Source of the DNA: Legionella waltersii | Lineage (GTDB): Bacteria > Pseudomonadota > Gammaproteobacteria > Legionellales > Legionellaceae | Assembly (NCBI RefSeq): GCF_001468085.1 | Contig: NZ_LNZB01000004.1 | Coordinates: forward strand, 1 to 64,000 | DNA length: 64,000 nt | Reading direction: 5' to 3' | Shown here: positions 53,985 through 61,741 of the stretch, piece by piece | How positions within the stretch are numbered: the stretch's first letter is position 1 | Layout of the letters: each line of letters starts with the position of its first letter | Notes under the pieces: generated by a model | Database searches by the model: none | The model's input: only the letters and a program-made list of their open reading frames with translations | Told to the model about the DNA's origin: nothing | Translations under genes and position numbers: made by a program

Positions 53985-54861
53985 AACCTAATTGTTTTAA
54001 CATTCGCTCGTCATCCGCCCAACCGGATTTTACTTTACACCAACATTGCAAGAACACCTTTTTGCCCAGCAATTTTTCCATGTCGATGCGAGCGCTAGTA
54101 GCCATTTCTTTGAGTTTTTGGCCTTTGTCTCCAATAATCATGCGCTTATGGTTGTCCTTTTCAACTAAGATTAAGGCATGTATGCGTATCAACGTTCCTT
54201 CATCTTTGTAGGATTCAATTTCAACATTAACAGAATACGGCAATTCCTGACCACAGGAACGAAATATTTTTTCACGTATTAATTCAGCGCATAAAAATTT
54301 GGTTGAACGGTCAGTAAATTGATCATCTGGAAATAAATGCGGTCCTTCAGGCAAGAAGCTTAGTAGCTTATTCTGGAGTTCATCAACTTGTTGACCTGTT
54401 TTAGCAGACAATGGGATGATTGAAACAAACTCATGTCGCTGGCTCATTTCTTGAATCCAAGGCAGTAGTTTTTCTTTTTCAGCAATTTTATCGACTTTGT
54501 TGATGACCAAAATACAAGGCACCTTAGCCTTTTGAATCATTTCTAATACGTATTGATCTTCCTCTTTCCAATAGGTTCCATCCACAACAAACACAACGAC
54601 ATCAACATCTCGCAATACACTAAGGGCTGTTTTATTCATCATGCGATTAATGGCTTTTTTATTGTTTTGATGAATTCCGGGAGTATCTACATACACGTAT
54701 TGATAGTCCCCTTCGGTACGTATTCCGAGAATACTATGACGTGTAGTTTGGGGTTTTCTTGACGTGATACTGAGTTTTTGCTCCAAAATCTGATTCAGCA
54801 AGGTAGATTTACCAACATTAGGCCGACCAACTAAGGCGATATAGCCACAATAACTCACCAT
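53974..54861 (-). CDS. era: GTPase Era
   Basis: A 295-residue GTPase that binds 16S rRNA and assists 30S maturation. G1 is GRPNVGKST (12-20), G3 VDTPG, G4 NKVD and G5 SAK. The switch region has TSRKPQTTRHSILGI. The C-terminal KH domain includes ERDxMIIGxKG-like MIIGDKGQKLKEMATSARIDMEKLLGKKVFLQCWCKV. In E. coli rnc precedes era, but here a repeat element and a DUF2490 gene lie upstream, so the rnc link is broken or elsewhere. Confidence 0.97.
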   Translation of the reverse strand: MVSYCGYIALVGRPNVGKSTLLNQILEQKLSITSRKPQTTRHSILGIRTEGDYQYVYVDTPGIHQNNKKAINRMMNKTALSVLRDVDVVVFVVDGTYWKEEDQYVLEMIQKAKVPCILVINKVDKIAEKEKLLPWIQEMSQRHEFVSIIPLSAKTGQQVDELQNKLLSFLPEGPHLFPDDQFTDRSTKFLCAELIREKIFRSCGQELPYSVNVEIESYKDEGTLIRIHALILVEKDNHKRMIIGDKGQKLKEMATSARIDMEKLLGKKVFLQCWCKVKSGWADDERMLKQLGYDH

Positions 54862-55070
54862 TCATAGTTCCTGTTTAGTTTTGGAACATTTTAACAGTCA
54901 TTTCTAGAATAAACCAGGATTTAGGAAAAATCATAACCTTTGTGATTTTCACTAACTCTCTCTTCTTAATTCCGAGACCAATGCTTGATTCCAGGAATTA
55001 TCATGCGAGACGCTCCACCTACGATTGATGATTGCGTCAAGTGGAATAATGAGCATGTTGAAGTTACTTA

Positions 55071-55194
55071 CAGGACTTACGAAAAACCCCAATCTCTTTG
55101 TTAAAAGAACTTTTTAATTCGGTCATTTAGTCCATCTAAACTCCCTCATTAAAAAGTTCTTTTGCCTCGACCTTGGGGTTTTTCGTAAGTCCTG
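55071..55194. repeat. 124-bp AGGACTTACG-type inverted-repeat element, intact
   Basis: Termini are CAGGACTTACGAAAAACCCCAA and its mirror ending GTAAGTCCTG. The inner 9-bp arms are GAACTTTTT (55107-55115) and AAAAAGTTC (55151-55159), different from the 49.6-kb copy but again fully complementary to each other. The central mini-hairpin TTTAG-TCCAT-CTAAA is present. It lies between era and the DUF2490 gene. Confidence 0.9.
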
Positions 55195-55253
55195 ACTTAG
55201 CTAAAGTTTATTTGGTTCATTGATTTTTTCAAAGTATAGTGAAAAATAGAACC

Positions 55254-55270
55254 AGGACTTACGAAAAACC
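55254..55270 (+). repeat. Solo end of the AGGACTTACG-type element
   Basis: AGGACTTACGAAAAACC stands alone 60 bp to the right of the complete copy, just before the DUF2490 start codon. It is either a single-end remnant or an insertion scar. It creates an in-frame GTG-led extension of the gene that is probably not translated. Confidence 0.75.
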
Positions 55271-55283
55271 AATAGGCCACACT

Positions 55284-55979
55284 ATGTTCATGACTATCAA
55301 ATTACTCATTTTTTGTTCTCTTGTAGTTATGCTAACTCTGTTTGCAACCCCAGGTATAACAAAGGACACGGATAGACAAGTATGGACTAATATGACTGCC
55401 ATGGGACCCATCCATGACAATCACCGCTCAATCAGATACTGGCTTGAAATCCAAGACAGAATTGGTGAGGATGTGTCTCAATTATCTCAGATTCTACTAC
55501 GTCCTGGTTTAGGCTATGAATTCTCACCGACCGCCTCTGCCTGGGTAGGCTATGCATTTATTCATACCTATCGCCCCTTTAGCCAACAACCTGTGGATGA
55601 AAATCGACTATGGCAACAATTGTTATGGTCAAAAAATTACACTCCATTAAAACTGAGTGCCCGGTCGCGATTGGAAGAACGATTTATTCAGCGTGTACCA
55701 GAAACCGCTTGGCGTTATCGACAACTGGTAAAAACCAACATTCATACCACTCTTCCCAAGTATGACGTTGTCATCACTGAAGAGGCATTTATTCACTTAA
55801 ATAATTTCAATTTACAAAAAAACCGAGGTTTTGATCAAAACCGTTTGTTTATCGGTCTTGGATATAAAGCCAGTAAGAATAGTACTGTTGAAGTGGGTTA
55901 TCTCAATCAATTGATCAAACGAACTCGCGGCAATCATTATATTGGGAATTATTTAGCCCTGACCTTGCTTTTAACTTAA
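55284..55979 (+). CDS. DUF2490-family exported protein
   Basis: About 231 residues. A signal peptide (MFMTIKLLIFCSLVVMLTLFATPGITK) is followed by a beta-rich domain with the DUF2490 pattern. It has RQVWTNMTAMGPIHDNHRSIRYWLEIQDR, LLRPGLGYEFSPTASAWVGYAF and FIQRVPETAWRYRQLVK, then QNRLFIGLGYKAS and GNHYIGNYLALTLLL. DUF2490 proteins look like small outer-membrane beta barrels of unknown role. I use the ATG at 55284 and not the GTG at 55239, which reads through a repeat end. Repeat elements flank it closely on both sides. Confidence 0.75.
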   Translation: MFMTIKLLIFCSLVVMLTLFATPGITKDTDRQVWTNMTAMGPIHDNHRSIRYWLEIQDRIGEDVSQLSQILLRPGLGYEFSPTASAWVGYAFIHTYRPFSQQPVDENRLWQQLLWSKNYTPLKLSARSRLEERFIQRVPETAWRYRQLVKTNIHTTLPKYDVVITEEAFIHLNNFNLQKNRGFDQNRLFIGLGYKASKNSTVEVGYLNQLIKRTRGNHYIGNYLALTLLLT

Positions 55980-55985
55980 ATACAA

Positions 55986-56108
55986 CAGGACTTACGAAAA
56001 ACCCTCATCTTTTCGTTATATGAAATTATTAATGCTGTCATTGTGTACTTCTAAACTTCCTCATTAACAATTTCTATGCCTCATCCTTGGGGTTTTTCAT
56101 AGGTCCTG
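55986..56108. repeat. 123-bp AGGACTTACG-type element, diverged copy
   Basis: Termini are CAGGACTTACGAAAAACCCTC and the mirror ...GGGGTTTTTCATAGGTCCTG. The inner arms GAAATTATT (56022-56030) and AACAATTTC (56066-56074) are complementary at 8 of 9 positions and differ from both other copies. The central block is worn (CATTGTGTACTTCTAAACTTCC). It begins 7 bp after the DUF2490 stop codon. Confidence 0.85.
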
Positions 56109-56174
56109 AAGTTTGTGCTTGCTATTTTGATGCAAAATCGAGTAACCTAAATTTGTTTAGAATATGGCCAAAGC

Positions 56175-59100
56175 ATGATGCGAGAATTTGAAACAACGAA
56201 TGGACAAACCCAACTTATTATTCCCCTAAGAGTTGCACCTTTTAGCCATCAAGCCATGCCAACGATTACAGGAAGTCTCTTTAGTCAAGAAGCAGGTACG
56301 GTGTTGTACGGCAACTACACCATGGAATACCTACTTCCTGCTGGGGATAAACTACGCTTAATTGCTAATCACCATAAAAAAACAGTACAACTCATGCTGT
56401 TTACTCATGATTCAGATCTAATTCAACGTCTACCTGGCGAAAGATACTCTTCTTTGGTTTCAAACATTATTAACCGTATTCATCATTACAAACTGCTTTC
56501 AGACAGCTATAAAAGACCACTAAGTCCTGAACAAGAGGAAAAACTGAAGATTGCAAACCACTGCATCCAATTATTAAGTGGACTATTAAAAAAAGAACGA
56601 CGATTACAAGCAAGCGATTTTAAAGGTCATGAAGAGCTAAGAAGAGAAGTCATTGGGATAATCAATGAGTGCAAGAAAAACAATCGCCTTATCGCCATCA
56701 ACCCAGTGATATCCGAAGGCACTTTAAGTGATATTCTTTATGATGCGCATAAAACTGCTCAACATTATCAATTCAATCGAGTTTATCCTGTATCCCACCA
56801 GGATCAAATGGATTTTAGAAAAATCATCAAAGAACAAGATGGCATTGCAGTTCAACCCATTTTTGTCTGGGACAGTGAAATTCATGTTGGACATGATACA
56901 AAAGAGCTTGATAATGCTTTAAGGGTAATCTGTCAGCATTATCATTTGTCTCAAGCCAATCAGTTGATCAATTTACCCTCTAACCGCTTTTCCAAATTAG
57001 AACAATTTTTGAAAAAACTATTGAGGGATGGCCAAGATTGGATAGACTACCTGGCCATAGATACAAAGCCGCATCATAAAACCGAAATCCAGGAACGCTC
57101 AGATGGTGTTTCAATTACTAAAATTACACCCTACTACAAACTAAAGGGACTGCAACAAAAAGGATATGATAGCTTAAATGAATTCATGACTGAAATTATT
57201 GGGAAGCAAGTCGATCCTATCGAAGCGTCAGATCCAACTTCTGCCAAAAGTATGCTTGCCCATCTGAATAATGGGCATTGGGTAGTGCTAAGTAAGGAAA
57301 AAGCAATCCTTGTTCGCCAAGACAATAAACTCGTTCAAATTAATTATTTTGTTCACGACCAGCTCTTTTATCCTCTTCCAGAGGGTGATGATTTATATAC
57401 ACTGAGCCAAATCAGTAAAAGACACCTGTATTTGCCAGAACGAGCAAGTCTACGCTTAAAAGGGTTTCTTTCTAGAGTTCCAACCTTTTTCTCTCATTTT
57501 TTTAGAAGCATGCAACGATTTATTGTCCATGACTTGAAAGATGAATTTATCAAACACATTCATGCGGGGCATGTTGATACTTCCTACACAGAAAACGATA
57601 CATCTTCAGTAAATAAAAAGGAGAAAACAAAACGAACCTCTCTTCATTTGGCATTGGAGGAGAATGGATTTCTAGCAAATGGCCAAACCATCGAAGAATT
57701 TATCGAAGAGCAAATTAAAAAGAGTCCTTATGTCATCGCAAGGGCAAATCACCCTCCAAGCCCACCAACTTATGAAAACCCATTGCATAGAGTTGCCCAT
57801 GTGCTGAGGCATATTGCAGGATTTTTTATCGATACTAGTGAGCGTAATCCCCTGATTGGAACATTGGCGATGGCCGCTTATGCCTATGGTGCAGGGGCTG
57901 TCCTTGCGCCTAATGCATTAACGTCAATACTCACAAAGCTTCATCTTAAAGGTCTAATTTATGGAATAGAGCCAGTTCAAAAACTTGGACATTTCTTGAA
58001 TCATGGTAAAACCTCAGAAGCAGTTGCAGCATCCATTACCCTTTGGCAAAGCATGGTTGCTGGTGGGAATTTGGATAAATTCTTTATCAATGCAGTCAGC
58101 GCTTTAAAGGAAGATCCAGCTGAAATTGCAATCATTGCTTCTCTTGCCCTAAGCTTGGGATATGGGTTAACCAAGGCTATCCCTGCTTTACAACATGAAA
58201 TGGGGGATTTTCCCTATACCAATTATGCGGCTTTAGGAGGGAAAGGTGGAGCAGCTATCTATGATACCATCATGCATCCTGGCGATGATTGGTTACTGGG
58301 AAGCTGCAAATGGCTTTTCAAGCATATCATTAGTTTAGGAAAACTAACCATTGCGCCCTTTTTTGAATGGTATTATTACGGATACCGAGACGGATTTATT
58401 CATGGCTGGAAAAAAAACCATAGCTTGGTTAAACAACTTGGAAAACAGTTTATAGCTGCTTGCGCCGACTTACTCCTACTAATAGCAACCGTCCCTCTTG
58501 TTGAGATAAGTGCTTTATTTATTCATGTCCCCTTCATGGGCATTAGTAATTTCTTTCAAAAATTGTTAGGCGGTCTAGGTAATCTAAAGGCTCTCGGCAA
58601 TTTATTTACAGCAATTGCTCAAAGACCTTCTTCCAACAATTACATTGCTGAATTTCGAATGTCTCCTTTGTATGGATTTACTTCGCCTTTCGGTCACTTT
58701 TCGGATAACGCATTTATTAATATTGGTATTGTCTCATTTCGAATTTTATTTTTACCTTTATGGCAGTGCCTGAAGAATTTCATTCTTTTACCATTAATCG
58801 ATGTTGTATCGATGAGCACACGGATATTTCTTACCCTTATAAATCCAGCATCAAGAATCGTCTTATTTGGTCTAGGTAAAGCGCTCTATAGTGTGGGACT
58901 AGTTTCTGACCTATCAATAGGATTACTATGTACTTTGGCAGCAAAATTAGTCACTGTGGTAACCAATGAAATCGATCAACAAGCTGGCGAACTAAAACAT
59001 TGGTTGCTTTCTAGTATTGAAATTAAACGTAGCGAGCTTTTCCACTGGGGATTTCACGAAGAAGATCTATCTCTACATACCGAATTGAATGACAGGCAAT

Positions 59101-59318
59101 ATTTCCACGATGATCCACGTCGTGCTGAGTTAATGCCCCATGATGAAAAACATTGTCTATTGGATAATTTGCTCAGTGATAGTTCAATCACTAAAAGCTC
59201 CCCTTACTTACCTCCCAAGCATTTCCCACCTCTTTTTGAGACTAATTCGTTGCTATCATTCACTTCGGGTTTGCAAAATGACTCTTTGCAACCTAATATT
59301 AGCTTAAAATTGGAGTAG
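56175..59318 (+). CDS. 1047-residue candidate effector with C-terminal membrane region
   Basis: A very large protein of no family I can name. Residues 1-~450 are soluble, with a TVLYGNYTMEYLLPAGDKLRLIANHHKKTVQLMLF-type beta segment near the start and helical stretches after it. Residues ~400-545 contain a basic linker (KKEKTKR). From ~555 to ~930 hydrophobic helices alternate with polar loops, such as PLIGTLAMAAYAYGAGAVLAPNAL and FIAACADLLLLIATVPLVEI. The C-terminal ~120 residues are soluble, rich in His/Asp/Ser, ending ISLKLE. No signal peptide is visible. Size, membrane helices and neighbourhood suit a Dot/Icm effector that inserts into host membranes; this is inference. The ATG or its neighbour ATG at 56178 could start it. 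Confidence 0.5.
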   Translation: MMREFETTNGQTQLIIPLRVAPFSHQAMPTITGSLFSQEAGTVLYGNYTMEYLLPAGDKLRLIANHHKKTVQLMLFTHDSDLIQRLPGERYSSLVSNIINRIHHYKLLSDSYKRPLSPEQEEKLKIANHCIQLLSGLLKKERRLQASDFKGHEELRREVIGIINECKKNNRLIAINPVISEGTLSDILYDAHKTAQHYQFNRVYPVSHQDQMDFRKIIKEQDGIAVQPIFVWDSEIHVGHDTKELDNALRVICQHYHLSQANQLINLPSNRFSKLEQFLKKLLRDGQDWIDYLAIDTKPHHKTEIQERSDGVSITKITPYYKLKGLQQKGYDSLNEFMTEIIGKQVDPIEASDPTSAKSMLAHLNNGHWVVLSKEKAILVRQDNKLVQINYFVHDQLFYPLPEGDDLYTLSQISKRHLYLPERASLRLKGFLSRVPTFFSHFFRSMQRFIVHDLKDEFIKHIHAGHVDTSYTENDTSSVNKKEKTKRTSLHLALEENGFLANGQTIEEFIEEQIKKSPYVIARANHPPSPPTYENPLHRVAHVLRHIAGFFIDTSERNPLIGTLAMAAYAYGAGAVLAPNALTSILTKLHLKGLIYGIEPVQKLGHFLNHGKTSEAVAASITLWQSMVAGGNLDKFFINAVSALKEDPAEIAIIASLALSLGYGLTKAIPALQHEMGDFPYTNYAALGGKGGAAIYDTIMHPGDDWLLGSCKWLFKHIISLGKLTIAPFFEWYYYGYRDGFIHGWKKNHSLVKQLGKQFIAACADLLLLIATVPLVEISALFIHVPFMGISNFFQKLLGGLGNLKALGNLFTAIAQRPSSNNYIAEFRMSPLYGFTSPFGHFSDNAFINIGIVSFRILFLPLWQCLKNFILLPLIDVVSMSTRIFLTLINPASRIVLFGLGKALYSVGLVSDLSIGLLCTLAAKLVTVVTNEIDQQAGELKHWLLSSIEIKRSELFHWGFHEEDLSLHTELNDRQYFHDDPRRAELMPHDEKHCLLDNLLSDSSITKSSPYLPPKHFPPLFETNSLLSFTSGLQNDSLQPNISLKLE

Positions 59319-59348
59319 CAACGGTCTAAGATGAATGGGGACAAGATG

Positions 59349-59383
59349 AATGGGGACGGACCCCAGTGGGGTCCGTCCCCATT
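59349..59383. repeat. GGGGACGGACCCC hairpin, best copy
   Basis: AATGGGGACGGACCCC, AGT and GGGGTCCGTCCCCATT form a perfect 16-bp stem 31 bp after the 1047-residue gene. The motif ATGAATGGGGAC is also partly duplicated just upstream. Related hairpins occur at 16289 and 47623. It may terminate transcription but has only a short T-stretch. Confidence 0.8.
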
Positions 59384-59392
59384 TCTACTCCG

Positions 59393-59434
59393 GTCGTGGC
59401 TCCGTTGGAACTGTTCTAAACCGAGCCGCGACCG
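59393..59434. repeat. GC-rich GAGCCGCGACCG inverted repeat
   Basis: CGGTCGTGGCTCCG (from 59392) and CCGAGCCGCGACCG (to 59434) form a near-perfect stem. The right arm and its extension GTGAGGGAGCGG resemble the GC-rich element near 16.3-16.6 kb. It follows the GGGGAC hairpin, as CGAGCCGCGACCG does at 16343. Confidence 0.65.
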
Positions 59435-59515
59435 TGAGGGAGCGGATGAAGTGAGCGTATAACGCTTTCGCTGGATTAACGGCCCTTAAATGGTGACTAT
59501 TTAACCAGCATTGTG

Positions 59516-59521
59516 TATAAT
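59516..59521 (+). promoter_or_regulatory. Likely -10 box for the 694-residue gene
   Basis: A consensus TATAAT lies 34 bp before the start codon. The -35 region is weak (TGGTGA about 19 bp upstream), which would suit an activator-dependent promoter. I see no PmrA-type direct repeat. Confidence 0.4.
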
Positions 59522-59554
59522 TAACTTAACTAAGGATTTCAGAGGACCATCAGT

Positions 59555-61639
59555 ATGGCTAGAGAACTGCATAAATCTACCAAGAGGCCCCCTCACCTTC
59601 AATTTAAATCAACATTCCAAGAATGGCTTGAAAAAAATTTACAAGATCCTGGGGCAATTCCAGCGATTAAAATAGGGACTACTGGTTTTCAAAATGCTGA
59701 AGTTCTTAGGCAATTTATGCTTAGTAACGTCGGACAAGTCTTTTTAAATGAGAACAGAAGACAATTCGATGAAAAACTCTTTATTCAAAACCAACTTAAA
59801 ATCGATGCCATAGAGTCAGAGTTATTCAAACAGATCATTTTAGGTGCACTGCTCCGAGCCTACATGAATGGTGAAGACGCAAAAGCGGAGAAAATACGTA
59901 GATACGCTATAGAACTTAACCATCAGATTTTAAGTGAAAATCAAGCTGTTATTTCAGCAAATCATACCCCGAAACCCGATGATGCACCTAGAGGTCCGTC
60001 TGAAGGCCTAATGTCTACACTACAGATTCTTGAAGGAATTCAAAACAATATTGAAGAGCGTGAAAAACTTGAGCAGAAGTTAGCACTAGCCCAACATCAA
60101 CAACAATTAATGCTTGCTAAACACGACCAGTTTAATCAGGCGATGGCGATTTTTGATACTCAAGATGGACATCTTGACGGATTGGATGTTTTTGCAACAA
60201 GGGATTTAGACAGACGCGTTCAATGGTATACCAAAGACAGCAAGTGGATTACGGACAGACTTCAAGATGGAGTGAGTGAAAAACTTTATGTGGATGCAAA
60301 TGGAAAAACCGTTACCGATTTAAAGAAAGCCGAATTAGTTCTTTCTAAAGGGAAAAAAGTCGTTGTTAATGATGGAGTAGGTTATATTCTTAAAGATAGT
60401 CAAGAATTGGATGACCTAACTGAACATGAGAAAAAAGCGGCAAAAAATAGTTACCGAGAAGTCCAACAATACACGCGGCAATTAAAGCTCAATGAATTAA
60501 AATTAGAAGTTCTAAGGGATTTAATCGATGTCCTCAATGGTGATAAATTTTATGTGGATGCTGAAGGTAAGCCTGTTCAACCACCTAAAGACATAAAACA
60601 AGCAGAATTAGTTCTTGCTAAGGGACAAAAAGTCGTTGTTAAAGATGGAAAAGGTTATCTTCTTAAAGCAGGCCAAGAGTTTGATAGCCTTACTCAAGAT
60701 GAGAAAGAAACAGCAAATAACAGTTATCAAGAAGCACAACACTATATGAAACAATTTAAAGTGTTGGTTGCAATGCATAAACGTGAAATTGAGTTGGATT
60801 TGGGAGCTACAGATCTGGCTATACTCATTGAAGATCATGCAATGAAAGCCCCCAAAGGTCATCATGGAGGACTTGACGATAATCTCGTTCGAGTAAGGGA
60901 TCAACAACAAACTTTGAATTTAGAATTAGGTCATCTTTTCGATATGCTTGCTGTCCTTCAAGGACTTAAATATTTCGCTAACAAATCGGGAAAACGAGTT
61001 CCGTATGGAGAAGAGTCTGTCTATATCATTGATGTGAGTCAACAACCAGTACTTGTAAATGGCCAACTCTATGCTATTGATAAATCAGAAGAAATACTCG
61101 AAGACACGAATGAAAATCGATTTTACTTAGTGCCCAAAGGAACAACGTTGGAAATGTTGAAAAACGAACCCGAAGCTCAAAAAAGAGCTGAGCGATCTTT
61201 TGAAAGACTCAAATACGATCCCTCATCGACAGTTAAAAAACTTGTAAAAGATAACAATGCGTTAGAAGTTAGTTTTATGGAAGGTGAGATAAGCAGACAT
61301 GCAAGTGATCTAGCTAACAATTTACAGGTTGGAAAGGAACTTAGTCAATCCCTAGCACCTAGACCGACTCCTAGACCAAGTTCACCCAGAAAGGATGATT
61401 TAATGGCACTCCGAAGAGGAGAGCAACCTGCCCTTACTTATGATGATTTCAGTCATTGTCAAGGAAGATTAGAACCTAAAGCCCGTGATGCTTACTTACA
61501 ACTCTTAGAACAAGCACCCAGATTTGGTCCTATTCCTCCAGAGTTGCAGAGAAAAATCATGAACTTTTTGGATAAACATCATGTAAATCCTTTTGAGAGG
61601 ACATTTAATCCAACCCCTTTCAATAATCCTTACCAATAA
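59555..61639 (+). CDS. Coiled-coil candidate effector with repeated beta modules
   Basis: A 694-residue protein without signal peptide or transmembrane helices. Helical segments alternate with an internal repeat. Unit 1 (about 243-311) starts KLYVDANGKTV, contains KKAELVLSKGKKVVVNDGVGYIL and ends in a helix NSYREVQQYTRQLK. Unit 2 (about 331-402) starts KFYVDAEGKPV with the same order. A looser third unit (about 470-550) has KYFANKSGKRV and VLVNGQLYAIDKSEE. A Pro/Arg-rich linker (PRPTPRPSSPRK) precedes the last 80 residues. Alternating coiled coils and small beta modules are reminiscent of Rab-binding LidA-like effectors, but I cannot assert homology. GAGG lies 9 nt before the ATG. Confidence 0.5.
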   Translation: MARELHKSTKRPPHLQFKSTFQEWLEKNLQDPGAIPAIKIGTTGFQNAEVLRQFMLSNVGQVFLNENRRQFDEKLFIQNQLKIDAIESELFKQIILGALLRAYMNGEDAKAEKIRRYAIELNHQILSENQAVISANHTPKPDDAPRGPSEGLMSTLQILEGIQNNIEEREKLEQKLALAQHQQQLMLAKHDQFNQAMAIFDTQDGHLDGLDVFATRDLDRRVQWYTKDSKWITDRLQDGVSEKLYVDANGKTVTDLKKAELVLSKGKKVVVNDGVGYILKDSQELDDLTEHEKKAAKNSYREVQQYTRQLKLNELKLEVLRDLIDVLNGDKFYVDAEGKPVQPPKDIKQAELVLAKGQKVVVKDGKGYLLKAGQEFDSLTQDEKETANNSYQEAQHYMKQFKVLVAMHKREIELDLGATDLAILIEDHAMKAPKGHHGGLDDNLVRVRDQQQTLNLELGHLFDMLAVLQGLKYFANKSGKRVPYGEESVYIIDVSQQPVLVNGQLYAIDKSEEILEDTNENRFYLVPKGTTLEMLKNEPEAQKRAERSFERLKYDPSSTVKKLVKDNNALEVSFMEGEISRHASDLANNLQVGKELSQSLAPRPTPRPSSPRKDDLMALRRGEQPALTYDDFSHCQGRLEPKARDAYLQLLEQAPRFGPIPPELQRKIMNFLDKHHVNPFERTFNPTPFNNPYQ

Positions 61640-61741
61640 TGTTTGTTGAGTCAAAATGACCTGAGCGCGCCTGGAAACAATGCGGCTCTGTTTAAGACTT
61701 TAGTACCGAAAACAAGTAGCTGTGACAGGGAATTAATCAAA

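Noticed and set aside
55239..55283. GTG-led extension of the DUF2490 gene
   Set aside because: It reads through a repeat terminus (ACGAAAAACC); the signal peptide starts properly at 55284.
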